A DNA stretch of 60,410 nt from Candidatus Bathyarchaeota archaeon (GCA_020352645.1 CP070683.1:1191876-1252285), one strand, 5' to 3'; shown: positions 43,579-53,740, numbered from the stretch's first letter. Translations and numbers: made by a program. Notes: generated by a model from the letters alone, not told the origin.

Positions 43579-43979
43579 GATTGGTTACTGCCCTTGTTCA
43601 CACTGACACGAACAATTTGATGTTTTCTCTATTTAAGTTGCACGAAGGCTTCAGGGAGTTTTTCTGGGAGAGTTGACCGAAAGTGTAACCGCGTCCTTCT
43701 TGAGGTGACGCTGAGAGGTTCTCTCATGTGAATAAGCTCTCGTGCTGCTTCCTTCCTGTAAAAAGCTTTAGATTCAGGGCTTAAATCGCTGTTTAGCTTC
43801 GTTGCGGAGGATATGAACAAAATTATCCCCTCTCTGCGAAGTTTTGTGGATTTCATTACTGACAGTTCGTTTCTATGAGTCAACAGAAGATGCCAACTCC
43901 AACACTTGGAATGGTGCAAACCAGATTCCCGACTGCACTTCGCAAGAGGAGTTCATAAAAGCAAAACTCTCAAAAAGCT
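43579..43979. other. Divergent intergenic region between radA and the THUMP gene
   Basis: The minus strand has a TATA-like cttaaatag at 43629-43637, about 50 nt before the radA ATG. The plus strand has ttcataaaag at about 43952-43961, placing the THUMP transcript start at its ATG. A 96-codon minus-strand frame at 43629-43919 exists but overlaps the radA TATA and shows no family features. Confidence 0.45.
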
Positions 43980-44525
43980 ATGAACGCTAGACAACTTATG
44001 ATTCGGGATTTCAATCTTCTCGTTACCACAGCGCGAGGCCACGAATTCGACGTTTGCTCAGAGATTTGGTACTTGCTAACCCAGATTGGAGATGATTCCC
44101 CAAGAATAGACAAAACCGGAGTTTCAGGCCTTATTTCGGTGAGGACAGCTATTCCGCCTCAAGAGGCTATTAGAAAGCTTCGTGGATTGCTGAAGGGACG
44201 CCCCCGTGAATTTCAGTTCACGCTTCGTGTGATTCCAATTCAGACAGTTACTGAGACAACTTTGGATTCGATAAAGAAAGCTGCAACTGAACTCGCTGGA
44301 CAGATCGGAATCGGCGAAACTTTCCGTGTCACCGTGGAAAAACGTTTCTCGAATCTCCCCACCAAGGAGATTACAGATGTGGCTGCATCAGAAATCCATC
44401 GAACGGTGAATCTCACAAATCCTGAGAAAATCCTTCTAGTCGAAGTGGTCGGTAAGCTAACAGGAATGTCAATCATCGAACCAGATGGAATTCTTTCAAC
44501 ATCGAAAGAGAGATTGGTAATCTAA
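43980..44525 (+). CDS. THUMP-domain RNA-binding protein (Tan1-like)
   Basis: 181 aa with a THUMP fold: FNLLVTTARGHEFDVCSEIWYLL and the C-terminal TFRVTVEKRFSNLPTKEITDVAASEI, KILLVEVVGKLTGMSII. THUMP proteins recognise tRNA acceptor regions; stand-alone ones assist modification enzymes such as the acetyltransferase TmcA/Kre33 (Tan1). The ATG at 43980 fits a leaderless message; the ATG at 43998 is an alternative. Confidence 0.82.
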   Translation: MNARQLMIRDFNLLVTTARGHEFDVCSEIWYLLTQIGDDSPRIDKTGVSGLISVRTAIPPQEAIRKLRGLLKGRPREFQFTLRVIPIQTVTETTLDSIKKAATELAGQIGIGETFRVTVEKRFSNLPTKEITDVAASEIHRTVNLTNPEKILLVEVVGKLTGMSIIEPDGILSTSKERLVI

Positions 44526-45085
44526 CGTTTGGTGATTAGCAGGGCCATGTGCTCAATAACCAAATCGAGAATAGCAGCCTTCTCTCCCTTTTCCCCTGAC
44601 TTAGTACCTAGCTCGACATCAGAAATGCCAAAAAGACTCTTCACCTGGGCGATTTTTTCCTTGTTCAGACTCAAAACAGCATCATCTCGTATGCCAGAGA
44701 CAAATCTGGCCACCTCATTCAATGCGTTGTCAACTTCATCCCGACTGTCCGCTAAAACGAGTGCTGCAATATTGGGCTTGCCTGGCTTTATCCCTATGAG
44801 TTCAAAGGCAGTCTTGATCTGTCTTTGAGCACATGCGTATAAGAGACACTCAACGGCGAGGCTCTTCGAGATGGTCGTGCCATTTCTGAAGGCCTGCAAG
44901 CCATTTAGAACTGCAAAAAAGAGATGTTGCCAACCTGCAATCAGCTTTGCATCAAAAAGCTGAACAGTCACACTTTTCAGTTCTCGTTCAATTGAACTAA
45001 AGACTTCTATGACATCTTTGATTTCGGTGGATCGAAAACCGGCGATGCCAGCAGACTTGTGGAACTCTGGGATGTCTCTTATCAC
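44522..45085 (-). CDS. cgi121: KEOPS complex subunit Cgi121
   Basis: 187 aa. The core DAKLIAGWQHLFFAVLNGLQAF and TTISKSLAVECLLYACAQRQIKTAFELIGI is characteristic of Cgi121, which binds the tRNA 3' end for t6A37 synthesis. The C-terminal extension of about 25 residues (EKGEKAAILDLVIEHMALLI) is folded-looking. No other KEOPS gene is near. The GTG start directly follows the upstream stop. Confidence 0.85.
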   Translation of the reverse strand: MIRDIPEFHKSAGIAGFRSTEIKDVIEVFSSIERELKSVTVQLFDAKLIAGWQHLFFAVLNGLQAFRNGTTISKSLAVECLLYACAQRQIKTAFELIGIKPGKPNIAALVLADSRDEVDNALNEVARFVSGIRDDAVLSLNKEKIAQVKSLFGISDVELGTKSGEKGEKAAILDLVIEHMALLITKR

Positions 45086-45682
45086 TTAGAACTCCTCAGA
45101 CAAATCTGACTCAAACACTTCCGCCAGTCTTCTGTCAAAGCCTTGATCAATCAGTTTCTTCTTAGCTTCGTTTGCGGATTTTCCTCTTCGACCGAACTTC
45201 TCAACAACCTTTCGAAAGGCTTCTTTTCTCTCCCAAGGAAAGATTATCCAGCCGCGAGTGGTTTTCTCAAAGTAATCAGGTTTTGTGATGCTCCACGGCT
45301 TGTAGTACAAAGTCGCAATTCTCAGAGCATCTGCACCTTCACTGATCAAGTGGTTCTTAACTAGTTTCAGGCTTTTGCCTGTATCAGAAACATCATCAAC
45401 GACAAGCACCCTCTTATCTTTAACACCAACGGAGACTGGTTGCGTAATCACAGGCTCAGCCTTAGTTTCAGCGACTCCTAGATAGAATTCTGCCTTCACA
45501 TTGGCAATTTCTGGATTGTCTAGTAAATCAGACAAGACTCGTCCAGGACACCAGCCACCTCGTGATACTCCCACAATAACGTCAGCACGAAATCCATCAT
45601 TTCGAATTCTTTGCGACAGCTTCAGCAGCATCGTGTAGATTTCTTCCCAAGACGGTATCTCAAATTCCTCACTCTGCGGCAA
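45086..45682 (-). CDS. Purine-type phosphoribosyltransferase
   Basis: 198 aa with the PRPP-binding loop VLVVDDVSDTGKSL, the N-terminal VIVGVSRGGWCPGRVLSDLL and the PRT fold. It resembles archaeal xanthine/hypoxanthine phosphoribosyltransferases, used in purine salvage. It immediately precedes cgi121 on the same strand, so they share a transcript. Confidence 0.82.
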   Translation of the reverse strand: MPQSEEFEIPSWEEIYTMLLKLSQRIRNDGFRADVIVGVSRGGWCPGRVLSDLLDNPEIANVKAEFYLGVAETKAEPVITQPVSVGVKDKRVLVVDDVSDTGKSLKLVKNHLISEGADALRIATLYYKPWSITKPDYFEKTTRGWIIFPWERKEAFRKVVEKFGRRGKSANEAKKKLIDQGFDRRLAEVFESDLSEEF

Positions 45683-45767
45683 CTTTCCATTTCTCTCCAG
45701 AAGCCTGAGAATAAGGGAAAATGGTTCAAATTTAAATCTTTACAAATGCATTACGCCACCGGTTAAT

Positions 45768-45824
45768 TGCACAGATGATCTTGGCAATCTTAATTACAAA
45801 CTTGGTGGAAATAATCATCTTGCA
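45768..45824 (+). promoter_or_regulatory. Inverted repeat before the hut operon
   Basis: Arms at 45768-45779 (TGCACAGATGAT) and 45814-45824 (ATCATCTTGCA) pair over 11 positions with one bulged base, with a 34-nt interval. The 3' arm abuts the GGAGG ribosome site of ftcD at 45826-45830. It could act as a DNA operator or an RNA switch. Confidence 0.45.
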
Positions 45825-45838
45825 CGGAGGAAGAAACG

Positions 45839-46750
45839 GTGATCAAGGTTATTGAATGCGTGCCAAACTTCAGCACTTCTGACCCCCAAGTTGTCAAGCC
45901 AATCCTTGACGAAATAGAAAGGACTGCAGATGCCCACGTTCTCGACCATACCTACGATGATTATTACAATCGCCTTGTGGTCACTTTTGTGGGAAATGAG
46001 CAATCTATCATTCAAGCTGCCTTGCACTCTGCCGCGAAAGCAATAGAGCTCATAGATATGAACAAACATACCGGTCAACATCCCCGTCTTGGAGCTGTTG
46101 ACGTAGTGCCTTTCATTCCCCTTGGAAGTGCCTCAATAAGAGACTGCGTCGAGATCGCAAGAAAGTTTGGCGAATCTTTGGCAAATCAGTCTCATGTCCC
46201 AGTATATCTATATGGAGCAGCAGCTACCAGACCGGAAAGAAGCGATCTAGACTGGATAAGGAAGGGTGAATTCGAAGCTTTGAGTGAAATGATCACGAAG
46301 CCCGACCGCAACCCTGACTTTGGTCCGTCTAAAGCCCATCCGACCGCAGGTGCAACCGTTACAGGTGCCCGCCCAGTGATGGCTGGGTTCAACATCAACC
46401 TTGGGACTTCGGACTTGAAGATCGCGAAAAAAATAGCTCAAGCTTTGCATGCCAAGAAAGGTGGATTTGCCACTGTGAAGGCGATGGCTGCTGCAATCCC
46501 TGAGAGGAAGATCACGCAGATCGGCACCAGTATCACAGACTTCAGGAAAACACCTCTATACCGAGTTTTCGAATTGATAAAGCTGGAAGCAGAGCGATAC
46601 AGCGTGCCGGTAATAAGCTCGGAGTTCTGTGGCTTGGCTCCGCTAAAATCTTTGATTGATATTGCGTCACACTATCTGAAAATTGATAACTTGACAGAAG
46701 ATAGAGTGATAGAGATCGCAGTGCAGGAAGCGATGGAGAAAGCAGAGTAA
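45839..46750 (+). CDS. ftcD: Glutamate formimidoyltransferase
   Basis: Transfers the formimino group of formiminoglutamate to tetrahydrofolate, the last step to glutamate. The 303 aa hold only the transferase domain: MIKVIECVPNFS, GQHPRLGAVDVVPFIPLG, AHPTAGATVTGARPVMAGFNINLG. The cyclodeaminase domain of the mammalian enzyme is absent and no separate cyclodeaminase gene is in the window. The GTG start has GGAGG 8 nt upstream. First gene of a four-gene operon. Confidence 0.92.
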   Translation: MIKVIECVPNFSTSDPQVVKPILDEIERTADAHVLDHTYDDYYNRLVVTFVGNEQSIIQAALHSAAKAIELIDMNKHTGQHPRLGAVDVVPFIPLGSASIRDCVEIARKFGESLANQSHVPVYLYGAAATRPERSDLDWIRKGEFEALSEMITKPDRNPDFGPSKAHPTAGATVTGARPVMAGFNINLGTSDLKIAKKIAQALHAKKGGFATVKAMAAAIPERKITQIGTSITDFRKTPLYRVFELIKLEAERYSVPVISSEFCGLAPLKSLIDIASHYLKIDNLTEDRVIEIAVQEAMEKAE

Positions 46751-46751
46751 C

Positions 46752-48017
46752 GTGCCAAGAGAAAAAGTGGATCTTATCGTAAAGAGAGCTAATCAACTGA
46801 TTACCCTTCGCAGCGCGAGTCACAAACCTATTGGTGAGAGAGAAACTAGAGATCTGGGAGTAATAGAAGACGGAGCAATAGCTATAGACCGCGGGAGAAT
46901 AGTGGCTGCAGACAAGACAAGTCGAATCGAATCCCGCTTCAAGTCCGAAGAGACAGTTGTGAAATCTGGAAAAACCGTGATGCCTGGTTTTGTTGATTCT
47001 CACACGCACCTCGTTTTTCAGGGCGCCAGGGAAGAAGAGTTCGAATTGAGGCTTCAAGGTGCGAGCTATATGGAAGTACTGGAGAAAGGTGGAGGAATCC
47101 TCAAAACGGTGGAGCAAACAAGGAAAGCCTCCAAGGAAGAACTCGCAACGGCTGGAATGAAAAGGCTTGACACAATGTTGAATCATGGCACGACGACTGT
47201 GGAGGCGAAAAGTGGCTATGGCCTCACAGTAGATGACGAAACAAAGTGCTTAGAAGTCATCAAAGAACTGCATAACTCACATCCCGTTGATGTAGTGCCA
47301 ACTTTTCTAGGAGCTCATGCAGTTCCCTCCGAATATAAGGGGCGAACCGATGAGTACGTTGAGTTGCTGGCTGAGAATATGATTCCTGGAATTGCAGCCC
47401 GAGCTCTCGCTGAGTTCTGCGACGTCTTCTGTGAAAACGGTATTTTCGATTACGCTCAGTCGAAGATCATCTTGGAAGCAGGGTTGGAAAACGGCTTGGT
47501 GCCAAAAGTCCATGCAGATGAACTTACAGACGCTGGTGGAGCCCAACTAGCTGCAGAAGTAGGTGCGATTTCAGCGGAGCATTTACTTTTCGCTTCTGAA
47601 AGCGGTCTGAAAGCTATGGCTGAGAAAGGTGTAATTGCCGTTCTGCTTCCCGCAGCCTCGTTCTCCTTGATGACTGGCAGATATGCAGATGCGCGGAAGA
47701 TTATTCAGCTCGGAGTTCCAGTGGCCCTAGGCTCAGATTTCAATCCAAGCTGCTGGAGTGAGAATATGCAATTAACGATAGGGTTTGCTTGCCGCGGATT
47801 GGGGGTGACTCCAGCTGAAGCAATAACAGCTGCCACCATAAACGCAGCTTATTCTATGAATCGTGCAGAAGAGGTAGGAAGCTTGGAGAAGGGAAAGAAA
47901 GCCGACGTAGTCATTCTTGACGTTCCGAATTACAGGTACCTAGGGTATAGGTTTGGGGTGAATCTCGTGGATATGGTAATAAAAGAAGGGAAGACAGTCT
48001 TAGGTGAAAGGGAATAG
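46752..48017 (+). CDS. hutI: Imidazolonepropionase
   Basis: Hydrolyses imidazolonepropionate to formiminoglutamate. The 421-aa amidohydrolase shows [19 protein letters not shown], a mid [12 protein letters not shown], and [14 protein letters not shown]. The GTG start is 1 nt after the ftcD stop. The C-terminal [23 protein letters not shown] is typical of HutI. Confidence 0.95.
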   Translation: MPREKVDLIVKRANQLITLRSASHKPIGERETRDLGVIEDGAIAIDRGRIVAADKTSRIESRFKSEETVVKSGKTVMPGFVDSHTHLVFQGAREEEFELRLQGASYMEVLEKGGGILKTVEQTRKASKEELATAGMKRLDTMLNHGTTTVEAKSGYGLTVDDETKCLEVIKELHNSHPVDVVPTFLGAHAVPSEYKGRTDEYVELLAENMIPGIAARALAEFCDVFCENGIFDYAQSKIILEAGLENGLVPKVHADELTDAGGAQLAAEVGAISAEHLLFASESGLKAMAEKGVIAVLLPAASFSLMTGRYADARKIIQLGVPVALGSDFNPSCWSENMQLTIGFACRGLGVTPAEAITAATINAAYSMNRAEEVGSLEKGKKADVVILDVPNYRYLGYRFGVNLVDMVIKEGKTVLGERE

Positions 48018-48019
48018 CG

Positions 48020-49672
48020 ATGCCTAGGCGAATAGTGAAGAGTGTAACCGGATCGAGCCTGCACTGCAAAAACTGGCAAATCGAAGGAATCTACCGCATG
48101 CTTCATCATGTTCTTGATCCTGAAGTCGCAAAAGATCCTGGAAATCTCATTGTTTACGGCGGCACTGGCAAAGCTGCCCGAAGCTGGGAATGCTTGGACA
48201 GAATAGTTGAGACGTTAGAGCAGCTTGAATCTGACGAGACCATGCTTATACAAAGCGGGAAACCAGTAGCTGTCTTTAAGACTCACAAGTGGGCTCCAAG
48301 AACTTTAATCGTGAACTCCATGCTTGTGCCAAAATGGGCTACTTGGGACTATTTCTACGAGCTGGAACAAAAAGGACTTATAATGTTTGGCCAAATGACT
48401 GCAGGATCTTGGGCTTACATCGGAACTCAAGGCATTCTTCAAGGAACATATGAGACATTGGCGGCAGTGGCGAAGAACCATTTCGGCGGAAGCTTGCGCG
48501 GTAGACTTGTGTTGACAGCTGGCCTAGGAGAGATGGGTGGAGCCCAACCTCTCGCAGTGACTATGAATGACGGTGTGGCTTTAGTTGTCGAAATTGACAA
48601 GAGAGCTATAGAACGACGCTTGAGACACAAATACTTGGAGACATGGACCGACAATCTTGATGATGCGGTTAACATGGCAATTGATGCCACAAGGGAAGGA
48701 GAATCCAAGAGCATTGGACTTCTCGGCAATGCAGCCGAGGCTTATTCTGAACTTGTGGAACGCGGTGTGACACCAGATGTTTTGACCGATCAAACTTCTG
48801 CACATGATCCTCTCAACGGATATTACCCAAAAGATCTCTCAAAAGAGGAAGCTGATGAACTGAGAAGGAAGAAGCCATCCGAGTACATCAAGAAAGCAAG
48901 AGCAAGTATGAAGATTCAGGTCGAGGCAATGATCAAGATGATGAAAAAAGGATCAATAACCTTCGAATACGGCAATAACCTTCGCCAGCAAGCCTATGAT
49001 GCAGGTTGCGTAGATGCATTTGCATATCCAGGCTTTGTGGAACGCTACATCAGGCCCATGTTCTGTGAAGGAAGAGGGCCATTCCGCTGGACTTCGCTAC
49101 TAGGCTCACCTAAAGACATTTACGCTCTGGATGAAGTGATCCTTGAGCGGTTTTCATACAACAGTGAACTAAGCCGCTGGCTTGAAAAAGCGAGAAAAGA
49201 AGTGAAGTTTCAAGGTCTGCCTGCTCGCGTTTGCTGGCTAGGCTTCGGAGAGAGAGCTCTATTCGGACAAATAATCAATGACATGGTCAAAAAAGGAGAA
49301 CTATCAGGCCCAATATGGATAGGCCGCGATCACCTAGACTGCGGAAGTGTTGCGTCGCCAAACCGCGAAACCGAAGGTATGATTGATGGGAGCGATGCCG
49401 TTGCAGACTGGCCCATCCTTAATGCTTTGATAAACGCAGTTGGCGGAGCCACATGGGTTTCTGTTCATCACGGCGGCGGAGTTGGCATAGGCTACAGTAT
49501 CCATGCAGGTATGTGCCTTGTAGCAGATGGCTCAGAAGAGAGCAAGAGGCGTTTGGAAACTGTTTTGACAACCGATCCTGGATTAGGGGTTGTCAGGCAT
49601 GCAGACGCTGGATACCCCAAAGCCATAGATATCGCCAAGAAAAATGCGATCAAGATGCCTATGCTAAAATAG
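48020..49672 (+). CDS. hutU: Urocanate hydratase
   Basis: NAD-dependent hydration of urocanate to imidazolonepropionate. The 550 aa match the family: [34 protein letters not shown]-type core (visible as [19 protein letters not shown]), [15 protein letters not shown], and the late [13 protein letters not shown] and [13 protein letters not shown]. It starts 2 nt after hutI. It ends 111 bp before hutH. Confidence 0.95.
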   Translation: MPRRIVKSVTGSSLHCKNWQIEGIYRMLHHVLDPEVAKDPGNLIVYGGTGKAARSWECLDRIVETLEQLESDETMLIQSGKPVAVFKTHKWAPRTLIVNSMLVPKWATWDYFYELEQKGLIMFGQMTAGSWAYIGTQGILQGTYETLAAVAKNHFGGSLRGRLVLTAGLGEMGGAQPLAVTMNDGVALVVEIDKRAIERRLRHKYLETWTDNLDDAVNMAIDATREGESKSIGLLGNAAEAYSELVERGVTPDVLTDQTSAHDPLNGYYPKDLSKEEADELRRKKPSEYIKKARASMKIQVEAMIKMMKKGSITFEYGNNLRQQAYDAGCVDAFAYPGFVERYIRPMFCEGRGPFRWTSLLGSPKDIYALDEVILERFSYNSELSRWLEKARKEVKFQGLPARVCWLGFGERALFGQIINDMVKKGELSGPIWIGRDHLDCGSVASPNRETEGMIDGSDAVADWPILNALINAVGGATWVSVHHGGGVGIGYSIHAGMCLVADGSEESKRRLETVLTTDPGLGVVRHADAGYPKAIDIAKKNAIKMPMLK

Positions 49673-49783
49673 ACAAACTGGGAGCAGTAATAATCATGAA
49701 ATTTCAAACGTTGTTGGAAGGATGGACGGAGAGAAGCGTCATGATTTTTCCACCAATGATTAGGGCAATTAGGTCGAGATTCT

Positions 49784-51331
49784 ATGAAAGTTTCCATTGA
49801 TGGAAAGAATGTAACTATTGAAGACGTCGTTGCAGTTGCTCGGGACCGTATTCCTGTAACTATCTCAGAAGAGTCTGAGAAAGATGTCAGAAGGACCCGA
49901 GAAACCTTGGAACATCTCGTAGAGAAGCAGAACACAATTTACGGTGTGACAACCGGCTTTGGCGCTCTAGGCAACGTCAATATAAGGCCCGAAGATTTGA
50001 AGCGTCTCCAAATAAACTTAATTCGCAGTCATTCTTCAGGAGTCGGAACGCCTCTCAGCCAAGATGAAACTCGAGCGCTGATGCTTTTACGGGCAAATAC
50101 GCTGGCAAAGGGACATTCCGGAGTGCATCTCAGGACTTTGGAGACATTAGTGGAAATGATCAACAAAGGTGTCCATCCAATTATCCCTGAGAAGGGATCA
50201 GTAGGCGCCAGCGGCGATTTGGCACCTCTTTCTCACATGTCTCTTGTGATGATTGGAGAAGGAGAAGCTGAACTCAATGGTGAGCTGATGAATGGATCAG
50301 AAGCCATGAGGAGGGCTGCGATTACTTCATTGACACTTGATTTCAAAGAAGGCTTAGCACTAAACAATGGAACCCAAATGATGACTGCAATCGCATCCTT
50401 GGCAGTTCATGATGCAGTGAATCTGGTTCGAGCTGCAGAAGTTGCTGGTGCCCTGAGCCTTGAGGCTTTGTGTGGAATCATAGACGCTTTCGACGAAAGA
50501 ATCCACAGTGTAAGACCGCACAGTGGACAGATCGAAACAGCTGCGAACATCCGCCAGTTACTAGCTGGCAGCAAACTGGTTAGATCTGGCAAGGATTCGA
50601 TGAATCAGGGAAGCTATCCGCAGGATCCGTACTCCTTGAGGTGCATTCCTCAAGTACTAGGGACTGTCCGTGATATCATAGGCTACGTTAGAAACGTCGT
50701 GAAAGTGGAGTTGAACTCTGCCACGGATAACCCCCTAATCTTTTCAAAGGAGGAAGCGTGCTTGTCAGGAGGCAACTTTCATGGGCAACCTGTCTCAGCT
50801 GCAATGGACTTTCTATCCATTGCTTTGGCAACTCTGGGAAATCTCTCTGAAAGAAGGACTGCAAGGCTCTTAGATGGAAACTTAAGCCGGGGCCTTCCCC
50901 TATTCCTAGTAGCTGACAAAGCTAAGCAAGGCCTCCAAAGCGGGTTCATGACTCTGCAGTGCACGGCTGCAGCGTTAGCTTCAGAAAATAAGTCGCTTGC
51001 CCATCCAGCAAGCGTCGACTCAATTCCGACTTCAGCGAATTTCGAAGACTTCGTAAGTATGGGTCCTGTTGCGGCGAGAAAAGCAACTGAGATCCTCAGA
51101 AACTGTGAATACATCGTTGCCATTGAGCTTCTAACAGCTGCGCAAGCTGTTGAATTCAGAGGCACAAACAAGCTTGGAAACGGCACCAAAGAAGCGCACA
51201 GAATACTGAGAAGTCAGGTTTCGGTTTTGAAAGAGGACAGAGCAGCCTATCAAGATATTGAGAGAGTGAAAGACCTGATCAAACATCGAAAGCTGTCCGA
51301 CTTGAAGGCTTTGAGCTCAGCCCGACACTGA
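49784..51331 (+). CDS. hutH: Histidine ammonia-lyase
   Basis: Non-oxidative deamination of histidine to urocanate. The 515 aa contain the MIO-forming Ala-Ser-Gly in GSVGASGDLAPLSHMS, plus VTTGFGALGNV, NNGTQMMTAIA, and a PQDPYSLRC active-site segment. Last gene of the operon, after a 111-bp spacer holding a 34-codon frame (49696-49800) that overlaps the hutH start. It converges with the HtpX-like gene, overlapping by 15 bp. Confidence 0.95.
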   Translation: MKVSIDGKNVTIEDVVAVARDRIPVTISEESEKDVRRTRETLEHLVEKQNTIYGVTTGFGALGNVNIRPEDLKRLQINLIRSHSSGVGTPLSQDETRALMLLRANTLAKGHSGVHLRTLETLVEMINKGVHPIIPEKGSVGASGDLAPLSHMSLVMIGEGEAELNGELMNGSEAMRRAAITSLTLDFKEGLALNNGTQMMTAIASLAVHDAVNLVRAAEVAGALSLEALCGIIDAFDERIHSVRPHSGQIETAANIRQLLAGSKLVRSGKDSMNQGSYPQDPYSLRCIPQVLGTVRDIIGYVRNVVKVELNSATDNPLIFSKEEACLSGGNFHGQPVSAAMDFLSIALATLGNLSERRTARLLDGNLSRGLPLFLVADKAKQGLQSGFMTLQCTAAALASENKSLAHPASVDSIPTSANFEDFVSMGPVAARKATEILRNCEYIVAIELLTAAQAVEFRGTNKLGNGTKEAHRILRSQVSVLKEDRAAYQDIERVKDLIKHRKLSDLKALSSARH

Positions 51332-52294
51332 TCCTAACTTCTGAAGAGCCCTTAGTCTCTTAACAATGTTCGGATGAGTGGAGAATAACTCTAAGAACCT
51401 GTCAACTCCTGTTACCCTTCTCTGTAACACCTCTTCCACCAGCTTTCTGTCGCTCAATCTGAATCGTAGCAGCGCCCGGGCATCAGAATTGGCTTTGTCT
51501 GGATCGGATATGAAAAGCGCTTTGAAAGAGCTCAACTGCCCTGTTTTGGGCATTCTCTTCTTCATACGTCCACTTTCATTCACAATCTTCGCCAAACCTT
51601 CAGAAAGCTTTCGTGGGCCATCGTCTATCAAAGAGCTGCCGTGGCGATCTGCATAATATTCTCTCAAACGACTCAGGTGTAACGTGAACAGCGTCAGTAT
51701 CCAGAACAGAAAAATGCTGATCAACCCGATGAATACAACTGCACCACCACCTTCATCTCTACCTCTTCTTCCAAACATTGAGGAAAGCATGAACGAGTAC
51801 CCAATGTAGTAAAAGATAGCTGGCAAGATCGAGACAAACATCATCACCTGCACATCTCTATGCTTCAGATGTCCCAGTTCATGGCCGATGACTGCTTCCA
51901 CCTCTTCGCTGTCCAAGCTCTTCACCAGCCCTTCTGTGACGGCAACTCTAGAGCCTGCGATTGGCGATCCGTAAGCGAAGGCATTTGGAATGGGGATGCG
52001 AGCCAACATGAGCTTCGGAGTTCTTATTCCACTCTTCTGACTCAGATTTTCTACCATGGCAACTAATTCAGGTTTTTCTGAGGCCGAAACTGGACGGACG
52101 CGGTAGATTGCGTCAATCAGGTATGGGGATATCAGCCACTGCAGAATGTTGAATCCGATAACGAATACTAGAAGCCAAGTGATGCTGAAGGTTCCTGTAA
52201 GACTGAGTATAACAGTGAAAAACAGTGTTGAGAGCGCAATGATTGCCGTTAGGGTTCCAACCATTGAGGCTCGTAGCTTCAAGAGCGGGTTCAA
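51317..52294 (-). CDS. htpX: HtpX-like M48 zinc metalloprotease
   Basis: A membrane-bound protease of about 325 aa, with the HExxH zinc site in VIGHELGHLKHRDV and a downstream glutamate in REYYADRHG. Four hydrophobic segments are visible (near 14-34, 38-55, 165-185, 198-220). I start at the TTG at 52294 behind GGGAG, matching the family N-terminus. The frame stays open to 52459 and would add a Cys-containing 55-residue extension (KVYCEEIGDSSST). It may act in membrane protein quality control. Confidence 0.85.
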   Translation of the reverse strand: MNPLLKLRASMVGTLTAIIALSTLFFTVILSLTGTFSITWLLVFVIGFNILQWLISPYLIDAIYRVRPVSASEKPELVAMVENLSQKSGIRTPKLMLARIPIPNAFAYGSPIAGSRVAVTEGLVKSLDSEEVEAVIGHELGHLKHRDVQVMMFVSILPAIFYYIGYSFMLSSMFGRRGRDEGGGAVVFIGLISIFLFWILTLFTLHLSRLREYYADRHGSSLIDDGPRKLSEGLAKIVNESGRMKKRMPKTGQLSSFKALFISDPDKANSDARALLRFRLSDRKLVEEVLQRRVTGVDRFLELFSTHPNIVKRLRALQKLGSVSG

Positions 52295-52573
52295 ATCTTG
52301 CTCCCAAAGGATTTCAGCATTACAGCCTCTCTTATATTTCTTACTGCGTGCGAAGCTTTCTTCGAAGCCTCCAATGCAGGTAGATGAGGAATCTCCAATC
52401 TCTTCACAATACACCTTTGAGATCCATCCGTTGGACATAATTGAGTTCTTAAAGATCATCTGAAGGAATCTGCCAGTTTTGAGTGATGAGTGAAAGCAGC
52501 TTTGTTTTGAAACCGTTGCGGAAAGAGATCTTTGCTAGAGCCTTTATGTGTGCTCCGATACTTGCGTTTGTCG

Positions 52574-53611
52574 TCAGGAGGTTTTCTTTTCCACTCTGTA
52601 TAGATTCCCAATTCTGCCTATCTTGAATTCAGTGTCAAGAATCCTCTGGGCAAGCCAAATGTTTGTTTCTAGATGGTCAGAGATTTTGCGGGTCAGGAAG
52701 ACTGAGTCAGCGTCTGAAAGCGCAATATAAGGTATTATCATGTCAGCAAGATGCGAGTCAACAGTGGCTTCAGCGTCTAATTCAGCAATTAGGTTTTCCG
52801 CAGCTTCTTTGCCAACATTTTCACTGGTCTTTCTAAGTTCGCCTATGGCGTCGCCGCCAAGAAAGACGGAGTCTGATGACGCCCATAAGGTGAGGGAGCT
52901 GCCTTTTTGCATTGGGTTTGAACGGTCATTGACGATTTTGATGTTGGTTTTGTAGCCGTGTTTTTCTAAGAATTGCTCCGCTGCTTTCGCTTGGCGCCAA
53001 GCAACTTTTCTGTCAGCTAAAAAAGTACACACTGACACTCCTTCTATTAGGCTGATGTGCTCTCGCTCCTCACAACAGAGTGGCGACAGCTTTGGATTTG
53101 GCTGTATGCTAACTGAGACTTCTCCCATTCCTTTTGGATAATAACCATATTTGTGGACTTGTAGAGAGGTTTCTAATGCCATTCCTCGAAGAATTCGGAG
53201 GAGGACGTGTTTAAGATAGTTTATGGTTGGCGAATGGTGAACGTCTGTCCCTCCTTTTGATACGTGGATGTGTGCAGGATTCTTAGCGAATGAACACATA
53301 GGCAGAATTGTGATTAGGAGCATAGGGATACTTCCAGCGGTGCCTATTTTCGCCTTGATTTTCCCTCCGACAATTTCGCTCGGATAAAACCATAGCTCCC
53401 TGGAGCCCAGCTTTGCACCTTCTACTGTGGCTTTGCAGATTCTTGCAGCTGTCAACACAGCTTCTAGGTGTTGAGGCTTCAGACCTGGCTGAGGGCGTTT
53501 CTTCCGAATGTTGTAGATGTGTAGAGGTTCATTCAATATAGCTGCCAAAGCTATAGATAATCTGAGAATTGTGCCACTGCCGCTCTTTTGGCTTCCATCG
53601 ACATCTATCAA
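52574..53611 (-). CDS. rtcA: RNA 3'-terminal phosphate cyclase
   Basis: ATP-dependent conversion of RNA 3' phosphates to 2',3'-cyclic phosphates. The 345 aa include the N-terminal GSQKSGSGTILRLSIALA, HIYNIRKKRPQPGLKPQHL, and the adenylated-histidine motif in SHLADMIIPYIAL. No RtcB ligase lies nearby. The start is an ATG (IDVDGSQ follows). Length is normal. Confidence 0.92.
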   Translation of the reverse strand: MIDVDGSQKSGSGTILRLSIALAAILNEPLHIYNIRKKRPQPGLKPQHLEAVLTAARICKATVEGAKLGSRELWFYPSEIVGGKIKAKIGTAGSIPMLLITILPMCSFAKNPAHIHVSKGGTDVHHSPTINYLKHVLLRILRGMALETSLQVHKYGYYPKGMGEVSVSIQPNPKLSPLCCEEREHISLIEGVSVCTFLADRKVAWRQAKAAEQFLEKHGYKTNIKIVNDRSNPMQKGSSLTLWASSDSVFLGGDAIGELRKTSENVGKEAAENLIAELDAEATVDSHLADMIIPYIALSDADSVFLTRKISDHLETNIWLAQRILDTEFKIGRIGNLYRVEKKTS

Positions 53612-53740
53612 ATGCTGCCCTCGAATAGCTCTTTGAGTATGGTTAGAAGATGTTATTCTGCGTTACGCTGAGTTCTTGAAGAGAGGACAAAGTAAAAGAG
53701 TTACTAGCCGGATATTAGAGAGCAAGGGAGAATAGTAAAG

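Noticed and set aside
43629-43919. 96-codon minus-strand frame upstream of radA
   Set aside because: Covers the radA TATA box, has no ribosome site or motif; left as intergenic.
46542-47186. 214-codon minus-strand frame in the hut operon
   Set aside because: Antisense shadow of ftcD and hutI; composition is typical of a reverse frame.
52270-52310. T-arm-like gcgggttcaaatcttgc on the plus strand
   Set aside because: It lies at the HtpX start codon, and no acceptor or anticodon arm accompanies it.
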